Source of the DNA: Mycolicibacterium hippocampi
GTDB lineage: Bacteria; Actinomycetota; Actinomycetes; Mycobacteriales; Mycobacteriaceae
Direction of reading: 5' to 3'
Assembly (NCBI RefSeq): GCF_010723735.1
Contig: NZ_BLLB01000002.1
Coordinates: 3,038,001 to 3,102,000 of the forward strand
Length of the DNA stretch: 64,000 nucleotides
In this document: positions 51,792 to 60,476 of the stretch, in pieces
Layout: each line of letters begins with the position of its first letter
Position numbering within the stretch: the first letter of the stretch is position 1
Notes under the pieces: generated by a model
Database searches by the model: none
What the model saw: the letters and a program-made list of their open reading frames with translations, nothing else
What the model was told of the DNA's origin: nothing
Program-made: the position numbers and the translations under genes

Positions 51792-54173
51792 GTGCCGAAC
51801 CCCAGACCGGTGGTGGCAGCCCTCTTCGCCGTGGGTGCCGGCTTCTCCGTGTTGCAACTGACCAGCTGGAGCACTCACCCGACGGTCCGGTTCGGCGCCG
51901 ATCTGGTGATGTCGGCGTTCGCGCTGTTCGCCGTGGGATGTGCGTTGGCAGCCGCCCGGCGGGCGCAGGGCAGGCGCCGCACAGCATGGATCTGCATGGG
52001 CGTGGGTGCCGGTGGCTTCGCCGCCGGCCAACTGGTCTGGGGCTACATCGGCCTGGTTCACGGGACGCTGCAATTCCAGTCGGTCGCCGACGTGGGGTAC
52101 GCCCTGCTGCCGGTCGGCGCCGGTTTGGCGCTGCTGTTCTTCCTGGGCGACCACCCACGGTCGATGAGGCTGCGGGTGCTGCTCGACGGCGTGATCGTGG
52201 CCGGTGCCCTCTTCGGAGCGATGTGGGTGACACTCCTGGACAGCATCTACACGGTCAGGGTGCAGGACGCATTGTCGATGGCGCTGACGCTTGCCTATCC
52301 CGTCGCCGGGATCGCGCTGGTCACCATCGCGCTGCTGTTGCTGGTCCGCGTGCCGTCCGAGGACCGGTCGATGATGGTGATGCTCACGCTGGGCCTGGTG
52401 TTGATCATGATCGCGGACACCGCGTACGCGTATGTGACAGCAGTGGAAGGCCAGTACTACGAAGCGATCTCGCTCGGGTACGCCTGGGGTTTCCTGGCCA
52501 TCGCGGGAGCGGCGATGCTCGACGGGCGGACACGGCCGATGTCGGTACGGGCCCGGCCGCGGGTACCGTCGCGCGCATCGATGTCGTTGCCGTTCGTGCC
52601 CGTCACGATCGCCGTGGCGTTGTGTGCTCCGGTCCTGGTCCCGACGCTGGGCGCGCTGTACATCGTGGGGATCATCACGGTGTTCGCGGTGATGATCCGT
52701 CAGCTCCTGCTTCTCACCGAGAACCGCCGCCTGCTGGCAGAGGTTTCGGACCAGTTGATGCGCGACCCGCTGACCGGGCTGGCCAACAGGACCCTGTTCC
52801 AGGATCGGCTGGAGCACGCGATGCACCTGCACCGCAGTGAGCGCCTCTCGGTAGGGGTGCTGCTGATCGACCTCGACGACTTCAAGCTGGTCAACGACAG
52901 CCTGGGGCATCCGGCGGGAGACGCCATGCTGGTCCGGGTGGGGGAGCGGCTGGCCGCGACGGTGCGGGCCGGCGACACCGTCGCCCGTCTGGGCGGCGAT
53001 GAGTTCGCGGTGCTGATGGAAGGTGATGCTGCGGCGACCCGGGAGGCGGCGCAGCATGTCGTGCACGCCTTCGACCGGTCCTTCGACATCGACGGGCAGG
53101 ACCTTCTGGTGCGACCCAGCGTCGGGTTGGCGGTGGCAGGATTCACCGACGCGGCGCTCACGGCCGACGAACTGCTCAAGCGGGCCGATGTCGCGATGTA
53201 CACGGCCAAACGATCCCGGTCCAGGCAACTCGTCGCGTACGCGCCGGACATGGAACTGCACCGTGGCCTCGAGTGTGTTTCGCCGGCGGCCGACCCGCAG
53301 CGAAACGGTGCGGTCGGGGGAGGCTCGGCGCGGCTGCTCGGCGAGTTGCGGCACGCCATCGAACACCGAGGTCTGAGCGCGGTGTACCAACCGAAGTTCG
53401 AGGTTCGCACCGGGCGGATCGTGGGGGCAGAGGCGCTGGTCCGCTGGCCGCACCCGCGGTACGGGCTACTCGTTCCGGACGAGTTTCTTCCGCTGGTACG
53501 TGAGCACGGCCTGATGGAATCGGTGACGTCGGTGATGCTGGACCTCGCGCTGGACGACGCGGCCGAGTGGTACGCCAACGGCGTCGGGGTGCCCGTCGCT
53601 GTGAACGTGTTCGCCCCGTCCATCAGCGACACCGATCTGCCGGCGCAGATCATGCGGGCGCTGGAACGTACCGGGCTGTCGCCCGACACACTGACCGTCG
53701 AGATCACCGAGGACGTGCTGCTCGAGAACATGGCCGAGACCCGCTCGGTGTTCGCCAAGCTGCGGGACTGCGGAATCCGCATCGCGATCGACGACTTCGG
53801 CAGCGGTTACTCGGCACTGTGGTACCTGCGCGAGTTCCCGATTGACGAGGTCAAGCTCGACCGGGAGTTCATCACGCCCATCCTGACCCAGCCGACGTCG
53901 GCGGCGATCGTGCGAGCCGTAATCGACCTGGCCCACGTGCTGGGGGTGACGCCGGTCGCCGAGGGGGTCGAGGACGCCGAGACCGCAGCCGAGTTGCTCG
54001 CCTACGGCTGCGACATCGCCCAGGGTTTCCACTACAGCCGGCCGCTGGACCCCGAGGCGATGTTGGCGCTGTTGCGGTCCACGCGGCAGGCATGCGACAC
54101 GGGGGAGCCCGTGTGCGCCGACGACTACCCGGCTGAGGGCTTCAGGCGCAAAGAGATCGAGTTGATGCAGTAG
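51792..54173 (+). CDS. GGDEF-EAL cyclic-di-GMP turnover membrane protein
   Basis: A 793-residue protein, GTG start. The first 320 residues hold eight or nine membrane helices forming a MASE-like sensor. The GGDEF domain follows (about 330-490) with intact GGDEF at 401-405 and an RxxD inhibitory site (RAGD) five residues upstream. The EAL domain spans about 515-770, with Glu547-Ala-Leu in GAEALVRWPHPRYG and DDFGSGYS/AEGVE motifs present. Both cyclase and phosphodiesterase look active. No equivalent lies between the haem genes and msrB in M. tuberculosis. The 3' end overlaps msrB by 49 bases. Confidence 0.92.
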   Translation: MPNPRPVVAALFAVGAGFSVLQLTSWSTHPTVRFGADLVMSAFALFAVGCALAAARRAQGRRRTAWICMGVGAGGFAAGQLVWGYIGLVHGTLQFQSVADVGYALLPVGAGLALLFFLGDHPRSMRLRVLLDGVIVAGALFGAMWVTLLDSIYTVRVQDALSMALTLAYPVAGIALVTIALLLLVRVPSEDRSMMVMLTLGLVLIMIADTAYAYVTAVEGQYYEAISLGYAWGFLAIAGAAMLDGRTRPMSVRARPRVPSRASMSLPFVPVTIAVALCAPVLVPTLGALYIVGIITVFAVMIRQLLLLTENRRLLAEVSDQLMRDPLTGLANRTLFQDRLEHAMHLHRSERLSVGVLLIDLDDFKLVNDSLGHPAGDAMLVRVGERLAATVRAGDTVARLGGDEFAVLMEGDAAATREAAQHVVHAFDRSFDIDGQDLLVRPSVGLAVAGFTDAALTADELLKRADVAMYTAKRSRSRQLVAYAPDMELHRGLECVSPAADPQRNGAVGGGSARLLGELRHAIEHRGLSAVYQPKFEVRTGRIVGAEALVRWPHPRYGLLVPDEFLPLVREHGLMESVTSVMLDLALDDAAEWYANGVGVPVAVNVFAPSISDTDLPAQIMRALERTGLSPDTLTVEITEDVLLENMAETRSVFAKLRDCGIRIAIDDFGSGYSALWYLREFPIDEVKLDREFITPILTQPTSAAIVRAVIDLAHVLGVTPVAEGVEDAETAAELLAYGCDIAQGFHYSRPLDPEAMLALLRSTRQACDTGEPVCADDYPAEGFRRKEIELMQ

Positions 54174-54541
54174 CGCTGGTCGGTCGGTGTCGGGTAGCCC
54201 TCACCTTCGAAGACGTGTCCGAGGTGGCTGTGACAGTTGGCGCACACCACCTCGACGCGGTGCATGCCCAACGAGTCGTCGGAGCGCAGGATCACCGCGT
54301 CGGTATCGGCCGGGTCGAAGAAAGAGGGCCAGCCGCAATGGGATTCGAACTTCTCGGTGCTGCGGAACAGTTCGGCGCCGCATGCGCGGCACTCGTAGAC
54401 ACCTTCGGTCTTGGTGTCGGTGTACTCGCCGGTGAAGGGTCGCTCGGTGCCAGCCCGGCGCAGCACCGCGAACTCCTCCGGGTTGAGTCGCTCGCGCCAC
54501 TGGTCGTCGCTCAGCACCAGTTTGGGGCCTGTCGCTGTCAT
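54125..54541 (-). CDS. msrB: Peptide methionine-(R)-S-oxide reductase
   Basis: A 138-residue repair enzyme reducing methionine-R-sulfoxide in proteins. The start MTATGPKLVLSDDQWRERLN is conserved. A structural zinc is bound by Cys51/Cys54 (ECRACG) and Cys100/Cys103 (CANCH). The catalytic cysteine is Cys125 in QRYCINSISL, and GWPSFF and GHVFEGEG complete the substrate pocket. The end overlaps the convergent GGDEF-EAL gene. aftC lies upstream on the same strand with 10 bases between them. Confidence 0.95.
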   Translation of the reverse strand: MTATGPKLVLSDDQWRERLNPEEFAVLRRAGTERPFTGEYTDTKTEGVYECRACGAELFRSTEKFESHCGWPSFFDPADTDAVILRSDDSLGMHRVEVVCANCHSHLGHVFEGEGYPTPTDQRYCINSISLRLKPSAG

Positions 54542-54551
54542 GGCTCCGAGG

Positions 54552-55820
54552 TTACCCGCCGGGTCTGGCCCCGGTGGGGGTGAGCGGGGTGACCCATTGC
54601 GGGTCGATGCCGTCGTCGAGTCGGTCGTCATCCCTGGCATCGAGATAGCGGAACAGCAGCACCACGAACACCACGATCGACAGCAACGACCAGCCGTAGG
54701 TGATCTTCAGGTATTCCAGCGCGCGTCCGGTCGTCGGCCAGTGTCCGAGCAGCCAGCGGTCCATCGTGGTGAAACCGTAGATCGCCAACCAGGCCACCCA
54801 GCTGCGGATCGCCGAGTTCGGCAGTACCACGGTCATCAGGAACGGGAACAGCATCATCGAGTAGTAGCCCTGGCCCAGTGAGAGCACCAGCCACGACGTC
54901 AGCAGCAGCACGCCCGACGAGGTCAGCATCCAGAACAGCGGATCGCGGGTGCGGTAGTACCGGTACAGCAGCCACAGCGACGCCGCGCCGAGCACGGCGA
55001 AGGCCACGCGCAGCAGCATGATCAGCCACATCGGCAGCCCGTAGTACACCCCGTTGCCCAGGATCGAGCTGTTGAAGTAGTCGCGGGTGGACATGATGTA
55101 CGGCAGCGTGCGGGTGACAAAGCTCATCGGGTCGCTGATCAGCGGCCAGGCCGCGGCATTGAATACGGCCGGGACGGCGAACGCGGTCACCAAAGCCCGC
55201 CACTGTCGGTTGAGCAGCGGTAGCAACAGCAGTGGCGCCAGCAGCGGTTTGACCACCAACGTCAACCCAATGGCCACGCCGGCCCACCATTCGTGGCTCC
55301 GGTTCTTGTCGAGCAGCCACCGGAAGAACAGCACCTCCAGCAACAGGATCGGCCCGTTGATGTTCGCGAAAACCAGGGTGTTGGTGACGTTCTCGGTGCA
55401 GAACATCGCCAGCAACAACGCCGGCGCGGCCACCGAGGCGAGGGTGTAGTTGAACAGCCGCAGCAGAAAATAGGCCGCGAGCACGATGGCGAGCGTGTTG
55501 AAGAAGATGAACCAGTACCGCGACGCCTCGACCGGCAGATAACCGAACGGCGCCATGATCAGTGTGCCGCCGGGCGGGTAGAGGTAGTGCGGGTCGACGT
55601 GGTTGAAGTTCTCGTTGTAGATGTCCAGGCCGAGCTTGAAGTTCACCACCGCCCGGTAGACGGGCGCGAAGTCGTCGGTGATGTAGCCGTTGGTGGCGAG
55701 CACGAAGCTGCGGTGGATGACCGACAGGATCGCCAGCGGCCACAGGATCGACCGCAGCACCGACGCGGTGCTCGGGGGAGAGGTGCGGGGCCGGAACGGG
55801 CCCATTACAAGATCACGCAC
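54552..55820 (-). CDS. aftC: Alpha-(1,3)-arabinofuranosyltransferase AftC
   Basis: A membrane glycosyltransferase of about 422 residues that adds branching arabinofuranose from decaprenyl-phosphoryl-arabinose during arabinogalactan and lipoarabinomannan synthesis. About ten helices are visible. The catalytic loop near the N-terminus, ATNGYITDDFAPVYRAV, carries the DD motif expected for GT-C enzymes, and DPHYLYPPGGTLIMAPFGYL is diagnostic of the AftC group. Start candidates are GTG 55820 and ATG 55805 (MGPFRPRTSPP), and the exact start is uncertain. It lies between msrB and the hydrolase, as in M. tuberculosis. Confidence 0.92.
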   Translation of the reverse strand: MRDLVMGPFRPRTSPPSTASVLRSILWPLAILSVIHRSFVLATNGYITDDFAPVYRAVVNFKLGLDIYNENFNHVDPHYLYPPGGTLIMAPFGYLPVEASRYWFIFFNTLAIVLAAYFLLRLFNYTLASVAAPALLLAMFCTENVTNTLVFANINGPILLLEVLFFRWLLDKNRSHEWWAGVAIGLTLVVKPLLAPLLLLPLLNRQWRALVTAFAVPAVFNAAAWPLISDPMSFVTRTLPYIMSTRDYFNSSILGNGVYYGLPMWLIMLLRVAFAVLGAASLWLLYRYYRTRDPLFWMLTSSGVLLLTSWLVLSLGQGYYSMMLFPFLMTVVLPNSAIRSWVAWLAIYGFTTMDRWLLGHWPTTGRALEYLKITYGWSLLSIVVFVVLLFRYLDARDDDRLDDGIDPQWVTPLTPTGARPGG

Positions 55821-55871
55821 GTGCGCACCGTACCCGACGATCCGGGGCGCCCCGCGGCGACATGGCCTACG

Positions 55872-57455
55872 TCAGGCCGGGCAGTACGTGTCGGTCGGTG
55901 GCAACTCGCCCGAATCGAGGTAGGCGATCACCGGGGGCAGCGCGCACGGCGTGTAGATGCTGGCGCCGTGGCCGATGCCCTGCCACATGACCCTCCGGTT
56001 GGACGATCCGGCGTTGATCGCGGTGGCCGCGACGGCGGCGACGCCTTCGTTGCCGACGATGGGATTGTTCTGCACGCCGAGCAGCAGTGTCGGGATCTCG
56101 AGACCTGTCGGTTCGGCCGGTGCGCTGCCGCTGGGCCAGTTCAGGCACTTCACCATGTCCAACGCGCCGACCCTGCCGAACTGTGGATACAGGTCGTCCC
56201 AGGCGACGACGAGTTCACGAACCCGGTCGGGGGTGGGCCGGTTGAGGGCGTCACTGCACTTGTTGACGAACTGGCCGTCGGTCTGGCGCAGCGACTCCGC
56301 CTGGTTGATCAGATCGTTCAGTCTGCTGGTATTGCCGGAGCGGGCGTCGGCGATCGCCAGGGCCAGTTCGTTTCCGGCATCCACCCTCTCGCCCTGCGGA
56401 TAGCCCAGCGCCGTGGAGATGGCGGCGGCGACGCCGGCCACCGAGGCGCCCCCGGGACCGCGGCCCTGCGCCGCCGATTCCAGCACCGCGTCGACGGCGG
56501 CCTTGGGGTCGGCGCCCAACGGGCAGCCCGCAGCGGCGCACTGGGTGGCCCACGCATCGAGGGCGGCCTGCTCGCCCTTCACCCGCTGCTCGGTGGCGGC
56601 CTCGGCGGCGATCCCGAGAGGCAGTGGCGAATCCAGGACGAGCCGGGCCACCTTGTTCGGGTGTGATCCCGCGTAGGCCAGCGCCACCTGGGCGCCGTTG
56701 CCGACGCCGAGCAGCGCCAACGCGGGCACGTCCCAGGTGGTGCGCAGGCGTTCGAGGTCTTCGGCGGCGTGCGCGTTGTCGTAGGCCGAATCGCCGGGAG
56801 CGATGGTGTCGGTGCAGTTCGTGGTGGCTGTGACGGTGACCGCGCGGAGGTTGGCCACCGGGTCGTCACCGGTCTGGAACTGGGCCTGCTCGAACATCTC
56901 CTGGCGGTCGTAGAGGTCGCGGCAATCCAGCGCGCCGGACATGCCGATGCCGCGGCGGTCCACCGACACGATCGGGTTGCCGGCCAGCACATCGGTACCC
57001 GCCCGGGACAGCCACACCGGAAGCTGAACCGACGACGGCAGATCCGATCCGGTGGTCATCACCAGCGGTCCGGCGTCGGCGGGCGTCTGTGCGGATCTGG
57101 CGCGCACCACCCCGATGCTGACGGTCCCAGTGGCCCCGTTAATGGGGTCGAGGTCGGCGTCGTAGCTGGCGCACTCCAGCGAGACGCCGGGGACCGGGTC
57201 GAGCTCGGCGTCGCTGAACAGCCGCGACGTGCATTCCCGCCACGACAGCTCGTTCTTCGGGGCTTCGATTCCCGGCGGCCCGTCCGACGGCGGGGCGGGC
57301 GGGGCCTGCCCCTGGGGGCCGGCCCCGGAGTCGGTGGCGTAGCGCGGGTTTGCCGCGAGGCCGGGTGAGCAGCCTGCCAGTACGAGTGACACCACCGAGA
57401 CCACCACCGCAAGCACGGAGCCTCGAGTGCCCGGGGCACGCAGCAGACGACGCAT
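55872..57455 (-). CDS. Exported alpha/beta-hydrolase lipoprotein (Rv2672-like), nucleophile changed
   Basis: A 527-residue lipoprotein starting MRRLLRAPGTRGSVLAVVVS, with lipobox VLAGC, followed by a Pro/Ala-rich linker. The alpha/beta-hydrolase fold has an abhydrolase plus TAP-like C-terminal domain (GIGHGASIYTPC, with the His). The expected nucleophile elbow reads LGVGNGAQVALAYA: Gly252 stands where Ser is expected in GxSxG. Enzymes of this group are tripeptidyl-peptidase-like proteases or lipases. This copy may be inactive or may use another residue. The order next to aftC and the RibD-like gene is conserved. Confidence 0.85.
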   Translation of the reverse strand: MRRLLRAPGTRGSVLAVVVSVVSLVLAGCSPGLAANPRYATDSGAGPQGQAPPAPPSDGPPGIEAPKNELSWRECTSRLFSDAELDPVPGVSLECASYDADLDPINGATGTVSIGVVRARSAQTPADAGPLVMTTGSDLPSSVQLPVWLSRAGTDVLAGNPIVSVDRRGIGMSGALDCRDLYDRQEMFEQAQFQTGDDPVANLRAVTVTATTNCTDTIAPGDSAYDNAHAAEDLERLRTTWDVPALALLGVGNGAQVALAYAGSHPNKVARLVLDSPLPLGIAAEAATEQRVKGEQAALDAWATQCAAAGCPLGADPKAAVDAVLESAAQGRGPGGASVAGVAAAISTALGYPQGERVDAGNELALAIADARSGNTSRLNDLINQAESLRQTDGQFVNKCSDALNRPTPDRVRELVVAWDDLYPQFGRVGALDMVKCLNWPSGSAPAEPTGLEIPTLLLGVQNNPIVGNEGVAAVAATAINAGSSNRRVMWQGIGHGASIYTPCALPPVIAYLDSGELPPTDTYCPA

Positions 57456-57478
57456 GCCGACCACAGTACTGACCGGTA

Positions 57479-58276
57479 TCACTGAGCTGCGCCGGAGCGC
57501 GCCGGTCCGGACCGGCTGTAGCGCAGGTAGAGATAGCCGTCGTCGTCGGTGAGCGCATGGCGCAGCCGCATCGCGGTGTGTACCTCTGCGGGCCCGGTCA
57601 CGATGCGCTGCGACGCGCCACCGACGAGCACCGGGGCCACCGTCAGGCACATCTCGTCGAGTACCTCCTCGGCGGTGAACATGCCCAAAACCCCGGGGCC
57701 ACCCTCGGTCAGCACGCGCCTCAGCCCCCGCTCGGCCAGCAGCGCGAGTGCGGTGCGCAGATCCACCGAGTCGGGCCGGTCGCCGGAGGCGTCGAGGACC
57801 TCGGCGAGCCCACCGAGGCGCGTTTCGGTGTCGGAGACCGCGTCGGTGCTGGTCAGGATCAGCGGCGTCACCTCGGTGTGCCGCAGCAATCGCGCGTCGT
57901 GCTCCAGGTGTCCAGACCGGGTCAGCACCGCGATCGGCGGCACCTCGGCCTGGCCGCGGTCGCGCCGGGACTGCCGCTGCGACGCGCTGAGCTGCACCCC
58001 CGCGTAATTCTCCACCCGCGCGGTGGACGCACCGACCACGATCACGTCGGCGACCGCGCGCAGTGCCACGAACACCGCCCGGTCACCGGCCGCGCCCAGC
58101 GCCCCGGACTTGCCGTCGCTGGTCGCGCCGCCGTCGAGGGAGGCGATCATGTTGCCCCGCACCCAGTACGACCGCAGGTCGGACGGGTAGGCGTAGAGCT
58201 GCGCGAGTCCACCCGGGCCGAGCTCGTCGATCCGGCCCAGCACTGTGAACTGCGTCCCGTCACCGTCGCCGGACAT
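57479..58276 (-). CDS. Pyrimidine reductase / RibD C-terminal family protein (Rv2671-like)
   Basis: A 265-residue NADPH-dependent reductase with the RibD C-terminal (DHFR-like) fold. The start region LRSYWVRGNMIASLDGGATS binds substrate, VIVVGASTARVENYAGVQL follows, and RVLTEGGPGVLGMF is the NADPH motif. It has no deaminase domain. In M. tuberculosis the homologue can substitute for dihydrofolate reductase and affects antifolate response. The ATG at 58276 is used; a GTG four codons upstream is possible. It is divergent from zapE, with 34 bases between starts. Confidence 0.87.
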   Translation of the reverse strand: MSGDGDGTQFTVLGRIDELGPGGLAQLYAYPSDLRSYWVRGNMIASLDGGATSDGKSGALGAAGDRAVFVALRAVADVIVVGASTARVENYAGVQLSASQRQSRRDRGQAEVPPIAVLTRSGHLEHDARLLRHTEVTPLILTSTDAVSDTETRLGGLAEVLDASGDRPDSVDLRTALALLAERGLRRVLTEGGPGVLGMFTAEEVLDEMCLTVAPVLVGGASQRIVTGPAEVHTAMRLRHALTDDDGYLYLRYSRSGPARSGAAQ

Positions 58277-58310
58277 ACGAAGAATCACAGCACGCCGTTA
58301 AGGTGCCTGC

Positions 58311-59360
58311 ATGCACGGGTCCAGCGATGTGGGGCGTCTGGTCGATCGACGGCCCAGTGTCACCCCGGAGCGGCTGATCGCCCAGCTGATCCCGCCGCCC
58401 ACCTTCGCCGACGTCAGCTTCGACAGCTACAAGCCGGATCCGGCCGAGCCTTCCCAGGCTGCGGCGGTGCAGGCGTGCAGGCGGTTTTGCGAGCAGGCGG
58501 TGCAGCGGCGGGCCGGCAAGAAGAAGCTGTTCGGCAAACGTGAGGTGCTGCCCGGGGCGGGGGTGTATCTCGACGGGGGATTCGGTGTCGGTAAGACCCA
58601 CCTGCTGGCGTCGTCCTACTACGCGGTGTCCGGTCCTGCGGAGTTCAAGCGGGCCTTCGCCACGTTCGGCGAGCTCACGCAGCTGGCCGGGGTGTTCGGG
58701 TTCGTCGAGTGCATCGACCTGCTCTCCGACTATGTGCTGGTCTGCATCGACGAGTTCGAGCTCGACGACCCCGGCAACACCACGTTGATCTCGAGGTTGT
58801 TGTCGGCGCTCGTCGAACGTGGTGTGTCGATCGCGGCCACCTCCAACACGCTGCCGGAACAGTTGGGGGAGGGCCGGTTCGCCGCCCAGGACTTCCTGCG
58901 GGAGATCAACACGCTGGCAGCGATGTTCACCACCGTGCGCATCGAGGGTCCGGACTACCGCCATCGTGACCTTCCGCCGGCGCCGGAGCCGCTGAGTGAC
59001 GCCGAGGTCGCCGAGCGGGCGGCGACGGTTCCCGGTGCGACGCTCGACGAGTTCGACGCGCTGTGCGCGCATCTGGCCACCATGCACCCGTCGCGTTATC
59101 TGTCGCTGATCGAAGGGGTCTCGGAGGTGTTCATCACCGGCGTTCGCCCCATCGACGACCAGAGCGTCGCGTTGCGGTTGGTGTCGCTGACCGACCGGCT
59201 CTATGACGCCGGAATCCCGGTGGTGGCCTCAGGTGCCAAGCTGGACACCGTGTTCAGCACCGAGATGCTGGCCGGCGGGTTCCGCAAGAAGTATCTGCGC
59301 GCCACGTCACGGCTGTTGGCGCTGACCGCCGCCGGTCAGGCCGGGCGGACCATCACGTAG
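58311..59360 (+). CDS. zapE: AFG1/ZapE-family ATPase (Rv2670c-like)
   Basis: A 349-residue AAA+-related ATPase. Walker A is YLDGGFGVGKTHLLAS (about residues 84-99), Walker B is VLVCIDEFELDDPGNT, and sensor 1 is GVSIAATSNTLPEQLGEG. The N-terminal 50 residues contain the family phrase RLIAQLIPPPTFADVSFDSY. ZapE in E. coli binds FtsZ and helps division under stress, and AFG1 in mitochondria acts in protein quality control. The mycobacterial role is inferred. It overlaps the convergent GNAT gene by 25 bases. Confidence 0.9.
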   Translation: MHGSSDVGRLVDRRPSVTPERLIAQLIPPPTFADVSFDSYKPDPAEPSQAAAVQACRRFCEQAVQRRAGKKKLFGKREVLPGAGVYLDGGFGVGKTHLLASSYYAVSGPAEFKRAFATFGELTQLAGVFGFVECIDLLSDYVLVCIDEFELDDPGNTTLISRLLSALVERGVSIAATSNTLPEQLGEGRFAAQDFLREINTLAAMFTTVRIEGPDYRHRDLPPAPEPLSDAEVAERAATVPGATLDEFDALCAHLATMHPSRYLSLIEGVSEVFITGVRPIDDQSVALRLVSLTDRLYDAGIPVVASGAKLDTVFSTEMLAGGFRKKYLRATSRLLALTAAGQAGRTIT

Positions 59361-59866
59361 TCCTGCTCGACGGCGGTGCCCAGCCGAAAGGACTTGGTCC
59401 CGCAGACCGTGAACCCGTGTTTGGCATAGAAGCGTTGGGCGCGCCGGTTCTGCTGGTTGACGCCGAGCCACACCCCCGCCGCAGCCAGTGTCTCGGCCTT
59501 CGCCAGCGCCGCCGACATCAACGCGGCGGACACTCCCACCCCGTGGGAGTCGGGCAGCACGTACATCTTCGACAGCTCGACCGCCGGGCGTAGCGTGACC
59601 GCGCGCAGCACGTCGGGGTCGTCGGGCACACCGCGAATCATCATGGCGTAGCCCACGATCCGCCCGGCCGAGGTGGCGGTGAGCAGCACCCGGTCGGGGT
59701 CGGCCAGGTAGTCGCCGAAGCGTGCCGGGCTCAGGTTCCCGGCGACGAAGGCCGCGATGTCGTCCGCGGTGGCCGACGGGGGGCAGGCGAGCGGGAAGGT
59801 GCGGGCGGCGACGTCGGCGAGTTCGGCCAGCCGCGATGAGGTGGCCGACTCGATCTCAACGGTCAA
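59336..59866 (-). CDS. GNAT-family N-acetyltransferase (Rv2669-like)
   Basis: A 176-residue acetyltransferase starting MTVEIESATSSRLAELADVA. The acetyl-CoA region is ELSKMYVLPDSHGVGVSAAL, with the pyrophosphate loop HGVGVS corresponding to the usual Q/RxxGxG/A. The final strand is NRRAQRFYAKHGFTVCGTKS. The substrate is unknown; polyamine or protein N-termini are possible. It begins three bases before the stop region of the secreted protein gene upstream, so it is probably cotranscribed with it. Confidence 0.86.
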   Translation of the reverse strand: MTVEIESATSSRLAELADVAARTFPLACPPSATADDIAAFVAGNLSPARFGDYLADPDRVLLTATSAGRIVGYAMMIRGVPDDPDVLRAVTLRPAVELSKMYVLPDSHGVGVSAALMSAALAKAETLAAAGVWLGVNQQNRRAQRFYAKHGFTVCGTKSFRLGTAVEQDYVMVRPA

Positions 59867-59869
59867 GCG

Positions 59870-60364
59870 TCAGGCCACGTTCCACTGCGCCAGTCGGGTG
59901 CCGGTGATCTTGTCCAGCAGCACGACATTGGACACCAGGTCGCGGTAGCAGTCCCACCACACCCCGCCGGTGAACGTCTGGCCCACCCGGGCGTTCTGCA
60001 TGCCGAACTGCAGGGCATCGGGGGAGTCGCTGTTGCGCGGCTCGTAGGCGTCGGCGGTCGGGGTCACCCCGCGGAACTGGTAGGTGATGGCCATCGCGTA
60101 GGGCGTGGGCACCTGCACCGGCGTGATCGTGATGTCGGCGCGGTAGACCTGGTAGCGCGGCGCCCGCGGCGGATAGCCGAAGCCCGGGGGTACCGGCGAG
60201 GGCAGGATATTGTTGACGGTGACATCGGCGACCAGGCCCTCGAACTCGACGCGCAGTGGCTCACCCAGTCGCCCGATCGGGATCTTGGCCGCCGACGCCG
60301 ACGGTGCCAGCACAGTTCCGAGCGCTGCCATGGTGGCGATCAGCAGCACAAGCCAGCGACGCAT
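59870..60364 (-). CDS. Secreted protein (Rv2668-like)
   Basis: A 164-residue exported protein. The signal peptide MRRWLVLLIATMAALGTVLA ends with a probable cleavage at APSASAA. The mature part is beta-rich (IGRLGEPLRVEFEGLVADVT), with SPVPPGFGYPPRAPRYQVYR and a C-terminal GVWWDCYRDLVSNVVL, resembling an immunoglobulin-like fold such as the MPT63/DUF1942 group. No lipobox is present. Located just upstream of the GNAT gene. Function unknown. Confidence 0.8.
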   Translation of the reverse strand: MRRWLVLLIATMAALGTVLAPSASAAKIPIGRLGEPLRVEFEGLVADVTVNNILPSPVPPGFGYPPRAPRYQVYRADITITPVQVPTPYAMAITYQFRGVTPTADAYEPRNSDSPDALQFGMQNARVGQTFTGGVWWDCYRDLVSNVVLLDKITGTRLAQWNVA

Positions 60365-60476
60365 GTTGTGGGTCCCCTCGTAGGCGTGCTTCGCATGATC
60401 GCACACCCGGCGACGGGGGTGGTGGCGGTTCGCGGTCAGGACACCTTGCCTCGGGTGTTGCCTCGGGTGGCTGAGA

